From assembly GCF_012844305.1 (NCBI RefSeq), contig NZ_JABANE010000030.1, positions 1 through 64,000 of the forward strand: a stretch of DNA of 64,000 bases, given 5' to 3'. Origin of the DNA: Flammeovirga aprica JL-4 (GTDB taxonomy: Bacteria > Bacteroidota > Bacteroidia > Cytophagales > Flammeovirgaceae). The notes below the pieces were generated by a model that made no database searches, was not told where the DNA came from, and was given only the letters and a program-made list of their open reading frames with translations. Of the stretch, positions 55,690 to 64,000 are shown in pieces. Made by a program: the position numbers and the translations under genes. Within the stretch, counting starts at the first letter, position 1, and each line of letters opens with the position of its first letter.

Positions 55690-57666
55690 TTAATCTTGTA
55701 AGTGAATTAATCCACTTTCTCTGTTTCCGGCATCATCTGTATACCAATCAGCATTTGATGTTCCTCCACTTTCTACAAATGTTCTAAAATTTAAATACGC
55801 ATTTGTAATATCAATATTTTCATGAGGTGGGTGGAACTTGTGAGGCATATGTAAAGCCCACGGGTGACCAGCAGAAGTCTTATAGTTTCCTGCATCAGCA
55901 CCACTTGTCCTTAAAGAAGAGTTGAATTTTTGCGTTGGAGTACCATTGGCCATATGAACTTCTCTAGATCTATCCTGATTGACAAAGATAAATGGATTGA
56001 AATTAGCAACAGGCAAATCACCAAAAGGAATTGGATTAGTAAAAGAAATAGTCATATCCAATTCATCACTCGTTCTGATAGCACCGACACCTTGTACTAA
56101 TCCAAAGTGATTATCAAATATAATTACACAAGGCTTGGCGTCATCAATACCACTTTCTAAACCTTTATCATTCAAAGAAGTCACACCACTAAGAATATTA
56201 GATCCGCTTACACTACTGACCGAATCAGAATGAATTGGTAATTCAATACCAAAGCCAGATGGTAAAGAAGATTCTACAGTACTCACTTCATAAGTAGAAA
56301 GTACTTCCACCACTTTATTACCTGCGTTTGAAACATAATTATGACGGTAATGCACCATGATATCATTAAAGTCATAATCTCCTTTTTCAGGGTAAAGGTC
56401 CTCAAAAGCATAAGTACCAAAGCCATTTTTACCTGGATTGTAATTGTTGAATGCTCTTTCCGGATCGTTAGGGTATTCATCGAAACCATCCACTACACCA
56501 TCACCGTCAGCATCTGCACCTCCAAAATCATCTTCAGAACATCTAAACGTACAAAGATCATTTACTTTTCTACTTAAATTCTGAACGATTGAATAGGAGC
56601 CGTCATTTATATCCATCTGAATTATTACAGAATTACTGCTGTTAGTTGATAAATAAAGGTTGTCGAAACGGTCAAATGTCACACCAGTAATCGAATAAGG
56701 GAAATCATCTGCACTGATTCTTGACGCAGAAACTGCAGTAGAATCTGAATTAAATGTAAGTTGATATAAACCACCTCTACATGCTTGATATAAGGCTCCA
56801 GTAGAACTAAATGCTAAATCACCTGCACCATGTTTATCAGTAGGAATTCCTGATATCACAAGATTTTTTAATACGGTGCCATCAGTAGGATCCACAACTG
56901 CCATGTGTTGGTTGTCAGCAATGAACAATCTCCCTTTTTCATAAGCCATTCTTGGGTAACCATTATGAAAATTAGAGCTAGCTGTATTCAATGATGCAAC
57001 AAAAGTAGATGTACCTGTTGATCTGACATAAGAATACAAATCACCTGTGTTGTCATAATAAATTATATCATTTTCCTGATCATAGCCATTTGCAAAACTT
57101 TTACCGACAAGATCACCATAATCAGTGACAGTATAACCGCTTTCAAAATTAATTGCAAAGGATTCACCGTTTCCGTTTACCGCAAAGAAAATATCTTCAC
57201 AGGCAGTAGAAGTCCTTGCATTTGAGCTTGTGCCAGCAAAGGACTTTTGACTTAGTCTATCAAAAGTGATTGTTGTTTGATCATTAGAAAGAGGTGTGAT
57301 TTCATACCACTCTACTCCTTTCGCAATTTTTGTCACATACAATCGCTCCACAAAAGAAGGAACCGTTAAAGTATGTTCCAAGTTTCCTGTCAGGTCTGAA
57401 AGGGCTCTACCAATCTGGAAGTACTCTCCATTATTATCCACAATATAGAAAGTAAGAACACTTTGAATCGGGTTAAATTTAGATTGTACTTTTACTGACA
57501 ATTCTTTCACAGTAGCATAGTCAAAAGAAGCTGGTGCTTTCACATCTTCGAAAGTACTATTTGTTGTAGGTACTGGAGTTGGGTTTGTATTTGAATCATC
57601 TTTGACCACCGTACAGGCTCCAAAGATGAATACAAGTGTTAGGACATATAAATTAGATATTCTCAT
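55690..57666 (-). CDS. LruC-domain lipoprotein
   Basis: The 658-residue protein has a lipoprotein signal (lipobox FGAC with C18) and an N-terminal beta-domain (about 35-140). A propeller-like middle (about 150-385) has repeated strands such as NLYLSTNSSN. The C-terminal LruC domain (about 390-658) is marked by DADGDGVVDGFDEYPNDP, an EF-hand-like calcium loop, and by GDYDFNDIMVHYRH (about 428-441). LruC domains are known from surface lipoproteins of Leptospira and Bacteroidota; their function is unclear. It is encoded against the EPS genes, between two adhesin paralogues whose DUF4114 domain carries a closely similar GDYDxND motif. Confidence 0.88.
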   Translation of the reverse strand: MRISNLYVLTLVFIFGACTVVKDDSNTNPTPVPTTNSTFEDVKAPASFDYATVKELSVKVQSKFNPIQSVLTFYIVDNNGEYFQIGRALSDLTGNLEHTLTVPSFVERLYVTKIAKGVEWYEITPLSNDQTTITFDRLSQKSFAGTSSNARTSTACEDIFFAVNGNGESFAINFESGYTVTDYGDLVGKSFANGYDQENDIIYYDNTGDLYSYVRSTGTSTFVASLNTASSNFHNGYPRMAYEKGRLFIADNQHMAVVDPTDGTVLKNLVISGIPTDKHGAGDLAFSSTGALYQACRGGLYQLTFNSDSTAVSASRISADDFPYSITGVTFDRFDNLYLSTNSSNSVIIQMDINDGSYSIVQNLSRKVNDLCTFRCSEDDFGGADADGDGVVDGFDEYPNDPERAFNNYNPGKNGFGTYAFEDLYPEKGDYDFNDIMVHYRHNYVSNAGNKVVEVLSTYEVSTVESSLPSGFGIELPIHSDSVSSVSGSNILSGVTSLNDKGLESGIDDAKPCVIIFDNHFGLVQGVGAIRTSDELDMTISFTNPIPFGDLPVANFNPFIFVNQDRSREVHMANGTPTQKFNSSLRTSGADAGNYKTSAGHPWALHMPHKFHPPHENIDITNAYLNFRTFVESGGTSNADWYTDDAGNRESGLIHLQD

Positions 57667-58126
57667 ACTGTTTTTAGGTTGTCATGTAAGATTTATATTG
57701 AAAATGATAAAGGCTATCATTAAAAAATATCCGTCAACTCTTTTAACATGTATTTATATAAGATAATTCCATTTTTTTCTCCTAAAATCTCGAATAACCT
57801 ATGTAAGGTATGTTAATGTTTTTCCTGTAAAAATTCATTTTTTATCAATACCAGTTCAAAAAGCACTTGTTGATGATAAAGCACTGAAACTTTTTCTTTT
57901 GTTGAAAAATAAATAACGTATTATGGAACTTTTCTATCTGTAAAAGTGTTTCGAAAATTAGAAGGATTATTTAATAATAAACTTAAAAAATTGCACTATT
58001 AGAAGAATAGAGGCTAGATTCTAATTTTATTGACAACGATAATTCTTCATTATTAAGTAAAGCCAAACTTCTTTACTTAAAAGCTCACTGAAATCTTCTA
58101 AAAAGAAGAAGTTAAACCTACATTAA
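57667..58126. other. Divergent intergenic region, no gene seen
   Basis: These 460 AT-rich bases lie between the LruC gene (minus) and the second adhesin gene (plus). No open frame, clear hairpin or exact TAnnTTTG box was found. It must carry promoters for both directions. Confidence 0.5.
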
Positions 58127-60745
58127 ATGAATACCAAAACTCAAAAACACAGACTTATATTTATCCCATTTGTTGTTATATTACTTTCAATGATGCCCTT
58201 AAAAGTAGCCTATGATTATAATACTTTGGGAGCATGGGACAGTAATGGTATCCCCCAATATTTAGATGGTAGAATTGCGGTTCCAACCAATATAGTAGAT
58301 AGAACAAGGGAAATTATAGAAGACTCCATTAGGGTTTTTGGTAATGCATTTTTAGATAGAAATGCTGTAGATATTTACCTTAAAGAAGATGGAGAAGTGT
58401 TTGCAACGTTGCTTTATGAAGATGCTGGTTGGAAAAATACAATTGGTTTTTACACGTATACTACTGACAATATTCCGGAATCATCGGATGAAATCGGTGA
58501 TTTAACTATAATATTCCCAAATCTCGACAGCCCTGATATTGTAGATAATGGAATGAGAGTTAGTTTAGGTACTTATCCCAAACATACAGTTTTTGGTTTC
58601 TTCTTGGTGGCCCAAGGATGGAATGGAAATATTGATAATGGGCTTTACACCTTGTTTTCAAATGGAGAGTTCAATAGAGAATTTACAGAAGGAGGATTAT
58701 ATAATCAGATGACAATTATTTTCCCTAATGATCTTACTACTGATAATACAACAGATTTCTTACTATGTATGGAAGATAATGTAGATACTTCAGAGGGTGA
58801 TTACGATTATAATGATGCAGTTTTTCAATTAGCATCTTCCCCAGAATCAGCATTGGATCAATTTAAAGAAGGACTTCTAACACCACCTATGGCCAATGAT
58901 ACATTGTTCACTATTTACGAAAATGATACAGTCATTTTTTCTATTGATGATTTGCTTCAAAATCATGAATTTATTGATGTTTCAAGCCTAGATTTTATAA
59001 CGAATACAGATCATTTTTCTACTCTCGATTTTGATGGTACAAATCTGACTGTAGGTTTGACAGATGCTTCTTTTGATACATTGGCATTGCAATACAGCGT
59101 TTGTAATGAGGAATTCAACACTTTATGTGATACAGGAATTATATACATTGCATTGGCAGGAATGAATCAACCGCCAGTTGCTCTAAAAGATGTAGTAATA
59201 AAATATGACTCTTCACTATCCACTACAGGTATTTTGTATGATGTTTTAGCTAATGACCCTGATAATAATTTAAATACCGATCACCTCACTGTATTGAATT
59301 CAATAAATCAGATTTTCTTTGCAGTAGTCGATAATGGAAATCTTAAAATTATACCAAAAACAAATGCTGTTGGAAGTGATACAGTGTATTTTGAAGTTTG
59401 TGATTTGGGAATGCCAGTATATTGTGATACTGGTTTTGTAATAATCGAATTTCCTGAACCAGAAGTTATACCTATTACACCAGTTGTCCCAATTGCAGTA
59501 AATGATACCATTAATTTAGTCAATAATGAAGAGGTGAGTATTAATGTTTTAGCCAATGACAGTCATCCAGACGATGATTTAAACATTGCATCCTTAAAAT
59601 TAATAGAAACCCCATCGATTGAAGGTCTAGAAATAGAAATTGTAAATGGAACATTGGTGCATACCCCTCCACAAGACTATACTGGAACCTATACAATAAC
59701 TTATGAAATCTGTGATAATTCAATGCCTGCTGATTGTGATCAAGCCGAAGTGATCATAACAATTCCTGAACCTATAGATCCGGTAGTAATTATAGATAAT
59801 AATTTACCTCCAGTTGCTAAAGATGATTTTGCAGTAACTGATACAGATAATTCATTACAGTTATTTATTCTGAATAACGATCATGATGTAGATGGGAATT
59901 TGAATCCTAACTCTGTTACTTTGGTAACTCCTCCAAGCAATGGTACAGTACTTTTCGATTTTGAAGTTTCTGATGGAGATACAACTGTAATTGCCTATTA
60001 TATACCAGACAATGGATATGAAGGGATGGATGAGTTTACTTATGAAGTTTATGATGATGGAAATCCTGGAAAAAAAGATGAAGCCAAAGTGGTAGTATTA
60101 GTTGGAGATGAAGGTTTTACGAACAATAGTTTTCTATTTCAATGGATTGACTCCACTATTATCGCAGAAGGGAGCTATTATAATTTAGAATTAGAAGATA
60201 GAGTAAATAATGTTTCTGAAATTAATTTTATTTCCCGTAATATTAATCTATTAAGCCAACCTGATTTGGAAGATGCAGAAGCAAAACCACTAAGCCCTTT
60301 AAACATTTTATATTCTGCTCCGGGATCAATACCATCTGATAATGAAAGGGATTATATCTATTATAATGTTTGTAATAACGATGCCGAATGCGTCAATGGA
60401 TTATTGATCGTCGATATTTTTAAACCGCAAGAAAATACTATAATTCCAGATAATGTGGAAGAAGAAAATATTAATATTTCTGTATTCACCGGTTTCTCAC
60501 CCAACAATGATTTAATCAATGATTATTTTATAGTAGAAAATATTGAAAATTACTCCGACAATCAATTGAAAATTTTCAATAGATGGGGGCAGGAAATCTA
60601 CAGAGAAAAAGGGTATGCTAACCAATGGAATGGAGTGAACAATAGTGGAGATCCATTGCCTGATGGAACATATTTTTATCTTCTTCAAATAGACCAAAAT
60701 AATAAGACGAATACTTACAATGGTTTTATTGTTCTGAAAAGGTAA
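58127..60745 (+). CDS. DUF4114 adhesin with T9SS type B sorting domain (copy 2)
   Basis: The 872-residue protein is a paralogue of the one at 48268 along its whole length: the same signal region, a DUF4114-like domain with GDYDYNDAVFQ (about 222-233), the cadherin/Ig-like modules and the CHU_C ending (FTGFSPNNDLINDYFIVENI, FNRWGQEIY, LPDGTYFYL). It has only one 96-residue module where copy 1 has three, which accounts for most of the length difference. It has no SprF/OmpA genes directly after it, so it may share the pair at 51416-54508. It is convergent with the flippase gene, 21 bases away. Confidence 0.9.
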   Translation: MNTKTQKHRLIFIPFVVILLSMMPLKVAYDYNTLGAWDSNGIPQYLDGRIAVPTNIVDRTREIIEDSIRVFGNAFLDRNAVDIYLKEDGEVFATLLYEDAGWKNTIGFYTYTTDNIPESSDEIGDLTIIFPNLDSPDIVDNGMRVSLGTYPKHTVFGFFLVAQGWNGNIDNGLYTLFSNGEFNREFTEGGLYNQMTIIFPNDLTTDNTTDFLLCMEDNVDTSEGDYDYNDAVFQLASSPESALDQFKEGLLTPPMANDTLFTIYENDTVIFSIDDLLQNHEFIDVSSLDFITNTDHFSTLDFDGTNLTVGLTDASFDTLALQYSVCNEEFNTLCDTGIIYIALAGMNQPPVALKDVVIKYDSSLSTTGILYDVLANDPDNNLNTDHLTVLNSINQIFFAVVDNGNLKIIPKTNAVGSDTVYFEVCDLGMPVYCDTGFVIIEFPEPEVIPITPVVPIAVNDTINLVNNEEVSINVLANDSHPDDDLNIASLKLIETPSIEGLEIEIVNGTLVHTPPQDYTGTYTITYEICDNSMPADCDQAEVIITIPEPIDPVVIIDNNLPPVAKDDFAVTDTDNSLQLFILNNDHDVDGNLNPNSVTLVTPPSNGTVLFDFEVSDGDTTVIAYYIPDNGYEGMDEFTYEVYDDGNPGKKDEAKVVVLVGDEGFTNNSFLFQWIDSTIIAEGSYYNLELEDRVNNVSEINFISRNINLLSQPDLEDAEAKPLSPLNILYSAPGSIPSDNERDYIYYNVCNNDAECVNGLLIVDIFKPQENTIIPDNVEEENINISVFTGFSPNNDLINDYFIVENIENYSDNQLKIFNRWGQEIYREKGYANQWNGVNNSGDPLPDGTYFYLLQIDQNNKTNTYNGFIVLKR

Positions 60746-60766
60746 TAGTTCTTGGAGCAAAACCAT

Positions 60767-62089
60767 CTATGCATTTCCTAGTAACTTTTTCCTGAGATGA
60801 TAGAAAATGGTAAGCGCTTCAAGACGCATTAGTGGAATAATCTTGAGCAGATTAATATTTTCATATCTAATATAGAAGATAAATATTACAACTGCTCCGA
60901 TAATTTCAGTGACTAATGCAGGTAATACGGTACCGATTTCACCCATATAAGTGACCATCACATAAGAAAGGATTATCAATAAAATGCTATTCATCACCAC
61001 AATATTAGTACTCAATTGTGGTTTACCCTTAGCGTTGGTATAACTTGCAAAGAATGCTCCTAGTGGTGCAAACAAAGAGGTAATAACAAGTATAACTAAC
61101 AGATGAAAGGAATCAGAATATTGATCACCATGTAAAAGCACAATAAAAGGTTTGATTAAAATTAAAAAACCAATGGAGATGGGCAGTACAATTAGATATA
61201 CTTTTCCTAAGGTTTGGAGGAAATACTTTTTAAATTCCTCCATATTTCCTTTCTCATATAATTCAACAATTTTTGGATAAAAACTCAATTGAATCGCATT
61301 AGAGATAGAGAGAATAATGACCAAGTAACGTTGTGCTAAACCTAACATTGCCGTTATTTTTAAGGAAATAATTCCTGCTGAAAGGAAGAGTGTCATTTTT
61401 GAGGAAGCAGTACCAAAAAGTGCTTTTAGAGTACCTTGTTTTGCATAATGCATTATTTCTTTAAATGTCTTTTTATCGAATGGACTTAGAAGAATTGATT
61501 TTATTGGAATTGTAGAAAGCGATATTAAAAAAGATAGACTGTAAACACCTACAATCACCAATACTAAATTTTGGATACTCAATGTATATAGATGAACATA
61601 ATAAATACCTAAAACCAACAATGTCAATGAAATAACATTTATAATAACAGCTCTGTAAAGCGTATCTCTACTTTTATGAATATTTTCTACCCATTTCAAA
61701 CAGTTATTTGTAATTGAGAAGATAGGGTAGACCATTAAGAAGTAAGAGATATTTGGGAAAATATTCAGGTATCCTACCAAAGCAATTAAAGCACCTATCA
61801 CAATTTCTATAATCAAAATTGCAATTATCACTGTCTTATAAGTTTGGTAAGCGAGCTGATTATCTTTTCCTGAAGAGAATTTTACTAGGGCAACATAAGT
61901 CACACCTTCTCTTATATTGATTGAGAAATTGAAAATAGAGAAGAATATAAACCATAATCCCACATCTTCAGCACTGTATTCTCTAGTAATAAAAAAGAGT
62001 AGAATATAACCAAAAAGTAATTCTGATACTGTAAGTGAGTAAGTAGTTATAAAAGGATACTTATTTAAGAAAGGTAATAGCTTTTTCAA
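60767..62089 (-). CDS. Wzx-like polysaccharide flippase
   Basis: The 440-residue protein has about twelve membrane segments with little between them and reads like the MOP-superfamily polysaccharide transporters (REGVTYVALVKFSSGKDNQLAYQTY, LGLAQRYLVIILSISNAIQLSFYPKI). It would flip the undecaprenyl-linked repeat unit to the periplasmic face for the Wzy-like polymerase. It starts at a TTG, since no in-frame ATG is nearby. It is transcribed against the rest of the EPS locus and is the only flippase gene in it. Confidence 0.85.
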   Translation of the reverse strand: MKKLLPFLNKYPFITTYSLTVSELLFGYILLFFITREYSAEDVGLWFIFFSIFNFSINIREGVTYVALVKFSSGKDNQLAYQTYKTVIIAILIIEIVIGALIALVGYLNIFPNISYFLMVYPIFSITNNCLKWVENIHKSRDTLYRAVIINVISLTLLVLGIYYVHLYTLSIQNLVLVIVGVYSLSFLISLSTIPIKSILLSPFDKKTFKEIMHYAKQGTLKALFGTASSKMTLFLSAGIISLKITAMLGLAQRYLVIILSISNAIQLSFYPKIVELYEKGNMEEFKKYFLQTLGKVYLIVLPISIGFLILIKPFIVLLHGDQYSDSFHLLVILVITSLFAPLGAFFASYTNAKGKPQLSTNIVVMNSILLIILSYVMVTYMGEIGTVLPALVTEIIGAVVIFIFYIRYENINLLKIIPLMRLEALTIFYHLRKKLLGNA

Positions 62090-62298
62090 AGTGAAGGTCG
62101 TAAAAGGTAATAATTACTACAATAAACATTTTTTTTTCCGAAAGGTTCATGTTTGTTTGATAGATTTATATTAGTACCTCGTAAAGTGATATTGTGGTTT
62201 GAGTATGTGAAATAATAAACAATATAAGTTGCAACTTGCAACTAAAATATAATTAAAAAAATAATATAAATAGGGGGTATTTATATTATTACAATTTT

Positions 62299-62337
62299 CA
62301 TCATTAGTCCATAACAACAAGTTACAGACTAATGATG
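62299..62337 (-). terminator. Hairpin after the GH86 gene
   Basis: A perfect 11-bp stem (CATCATTAGTC with GACTAATGATG) with a 17-base loop starts about 12 bases after the GH86 stop on the minus strand. No strong U run follows, so termination is uncertain. The rest of the 259-base gap to the flippase start shows nothing else. Confidence 0.5.
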
Positions 62338-62348
62338 TATAAAGAGGC

Positions 62349-64000
62349 TTATTCAATAAATAATTTCTTATTAATGACTTTACCATTAAACTCAAAACTT
62401 AACAGATAAAAGCCTGCTTCAAGTTGTTCAAGGTTGATAGTATTGGTCAACGCACTAGGCTGAATCAATTTACTGTCCACTAATTGTCCTTGAAGAGAGT
62501 AGATTGAAAGCTTCACTTCTTTGGTTTGCTCTCCCCAGTATACTTTGATTTGCCCCTTCGTTGGGTTAGGATAAACTTTTAAATTATCTCTTTTTATGTC
62601 GTCAATCGATGTAATAGGTTTATCATCTTCAAAGCGTTTTATTTCTGAACTGAAATTATAAACCCTCATATTGATACTACTGATATGTCCGCCTGTATCA
62701 GGGAAATTAACTGTAACCGTATTGTTCTCTGACAGTAATTCATAAGGAACTGGAATTTCTAAAACACCGAAGAAACCATCTCTGTCTTCTTGAAGTTCAC
62801 CTCTTACATTTGTAGGAACTGCAACTTGAGTACCGTTCACCTTCACCACAGGCTGTTTAGAAAGCTGATGCCCTCTGCCGATACCAATACGTAATACTGC
62901 TTCTCCAAATTCAGCTGTATTCACATCAGAAAATTCAAAAGCTTCTTCCGTTCCATTGATCGGTAAATAATAGCGGTTGGCATAATATTTTGTTTCTTCA
63001 GAAGTTTCATCAATCAAAATATCATTCTCAAAAACATATTCTAATACCATTGCAGATTCTGAGAATAAAGTAACCTCAGTAGGAGCAGTAGTTTGTGTTT
63101 TTTGATCAAATACAGGAATTCCATCTCTTCCAAAAAGATGTTTGATGTTTACACTTTGCAAGTTGTTTCCTTCATATCCTTTAATATTCAAATCGATCGT
63201 CTCGCTGTTTCTATTTAAATTGTTTAATACCACATAAACACGGTTGCCATCTACTGTTGCAAGTGTTTGAATATCTACATTACTTGTAGTGATATCAACC
63301 TTTGTGCCGTTGACATCTTTCCAGAAATCATAAAATCTAACCAATTCAGTATAAATCCAGTCGCCATCTGAACTTTCGGGCTCGCCTTCTTTTCTCAATA
63401 ACCTTGTATTATAAGGACTGCCATTAGATTGAGTACCCCAAGTTGCTTTTACAACGATGAAAGGTAAAGCTTTAGCAATATGTTGTGGTCTGTCCATAAA
63501 AGTCATTGCCATAGAAATATAAGATCTTAACAAGTGCCAATCTCTTTCTCTAGACCACGTTTTGTTGATAAGCGTATGTACCTGACAGCCGTACTCTGAT
63601 ACAAGAATAGGTTTTACTACTCCAAATTTATCTTTACTAGCATGTTCAATCATATCTAAAGTAGCTTCCACTCGGCTACCTCTTCTCATTAATCTCTTGT
63701 TTCTAATCTCTGGCCAATCGTAGAGGTGAATAGACCAGAAGTCCATATTTTCACCACACATATCCATAAATTTATTCCATCTTTTTTCCCAACGCTGGAA
63801 GTTGTCATAATCGAAATTAGGGAAAGCGGTAGTGAAGCCACCGACCATTACAGATGGATTTACTTTTTTAACTTCAGTAGCTACAGAATTGTGATATTTA
63901 AAAATCTCTTCAATAGCTTCGTCTGTTTCACCACAATCTTCACATCCAAATTGACCGTATATTGGCTCATTGATTACTTCAAAATATTTAGGTGTTTGTT
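62349..64000 (-). CDS. GH86 beta-agarase/porphyranase, C-terminal part, T9SS type A (gene runs off the window)
   Basis: The frame stays open to the window edge, so the N-terminus is missing and the internal ATG at 63848 is not the start. The visible 550 residues contain the acid/base motif FEVINEP (glutamate codon 63966-63968), typical of clan GH-A enzymes, and the nucleophile region LVSEYGCQ (glutamate codon 63594-63596), followed by ALPFIVVKATWG, as in GH86 agarases and porphyranases. Beta-sandwich domains follow. A type A sorting domain ends the protein (LKVYPNPTKGQIKVYWG to the end). It should be secreted and cut agar or porphyran chains. Agarase versus porphyranase cannot be decided here. 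Confidence 0.9.
   Translation of the reverse strand, partial: QTPKYFEVINEPIYGQFGCEDCGETDEAIEEIFKYHNSVATEVKKVNPSVMVGGFTTAFPNFDYDNFQRWEKRWNKFMDMCGENMDFWSIHLYDWPEIRNKRLMRRGSRVEATLDMIEHASKDKFGVVKPILVSEYGCQVHTLINKTWSRERDWHLLRSYISMAMTFMDRPQHIAKALPFIVVKATWGTQSNGSPYNTRLLRKEGEPESSDGDWIYTELVRFYDFWKDVNGTKVDITTSNVDIQTLATVDGNRVYVVLNNLNRNSETIDLNIKGYEGNNLQSVNIKHLFGRDGIPVFDQKTQTTAPTEVTLFSESAMVLEYVFENDILIDETSEETKYYANRYYLPINGTEEAFEFSDVNTAEFGEAVLRIGIGRGHQLSKQPVVKVNGTQVAVPTNVRGELQEDRDGFFGVLEIPVPYELLSENNTVTVNFPDTGGHISSINMRVYNFSSEIKRFEDDKPITSIDDIKRDNLKVYPNPTKGQIKVYWGEQTKEVKLSIYSLQGQLVDSKLIQPSALTNTINLEQLEAGFYLLSFEFNGKVINKKLFIE

Overview
The window is AT-rich DNA of a gliding, polysaccharide-degrading member of the Bacteroidota, most likely a marine Cytophagales bacterium of the Flammeovirga type. 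The supporting signs are type IX secretion (T9SS) sorting domains of both type A and type B, a PorP/SprF protein, 7TMR-DISM and propeller-type sensors, a LruC lipoprotein, weak ribosome binding sites, TAnnTTTG-like promoters and a GH86 agarase/porphyranase. The genus is an inference. No tRNA, rRNA or CRISPR array was seen.

Layout. 1-1825: the 3' part of a group II intron with its reverse transcriptase/maturase, followed by about 0.8 kb without a recognisable gene. 2649-11768: a giant type A T9SS surface protein. 11880-13038: a HipA-like kinase plus DUF3037 pair, meeting end to end with an ECF sigma factor / membrane Ser-Thr kinase pair (13033-15887). 16143-17208: two orphan hypothetical genes. 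17286-21895: the Leloir cluster galK-galT-galE-galM on the minus strand, with a stem-loop after every gene, and a divergent LacI-type regulator (22069-23112) with a palindromic candidate operator between them. 23246-26882: small secreted or outer-membrane proteins. 27058-32239: a NarL-type two-component system and a propeller one-component regulator. 32365-33785: an orphan NUMOD4/HNH-like protein and a HEAT-like protein.

33916-62089 is a large exopolysaccharide (EPS) locus. It holds an acyltransferase, a half-size TolC-like protein, a Wzz-type co-polymerase whose tyrosine-kinase domain looks dead, a Wzy-like polymerase, a receiver-domain/priming-sugar-transferase fusion, seven further glycosyltransferases, an O-acetyltransferase and a Wzx-like flippase. 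Set within it are two paralogous DUF4114 adhesins with type B T9SS sorting domains, a PorP/SprF protein, an OmpA-family protein and a LruC lipoprotein. No Wza-type exporter is visible. The window ends inside a GH86 agarase/porphyranase gene.

How it may fit together (inference): agar or porphyran is cleaved outside the cell by GH86, and the galactose is used through the LacI-controlled Leloir genes, which also supply UDP-galactose. The EPS locus builds a surface polymer whose first step may be gated by phosphorylation of the receiver domain instead of by a tyrosine kinase, while T9SS adhesins encoded in the same block could tie the polymer to the cell surface.
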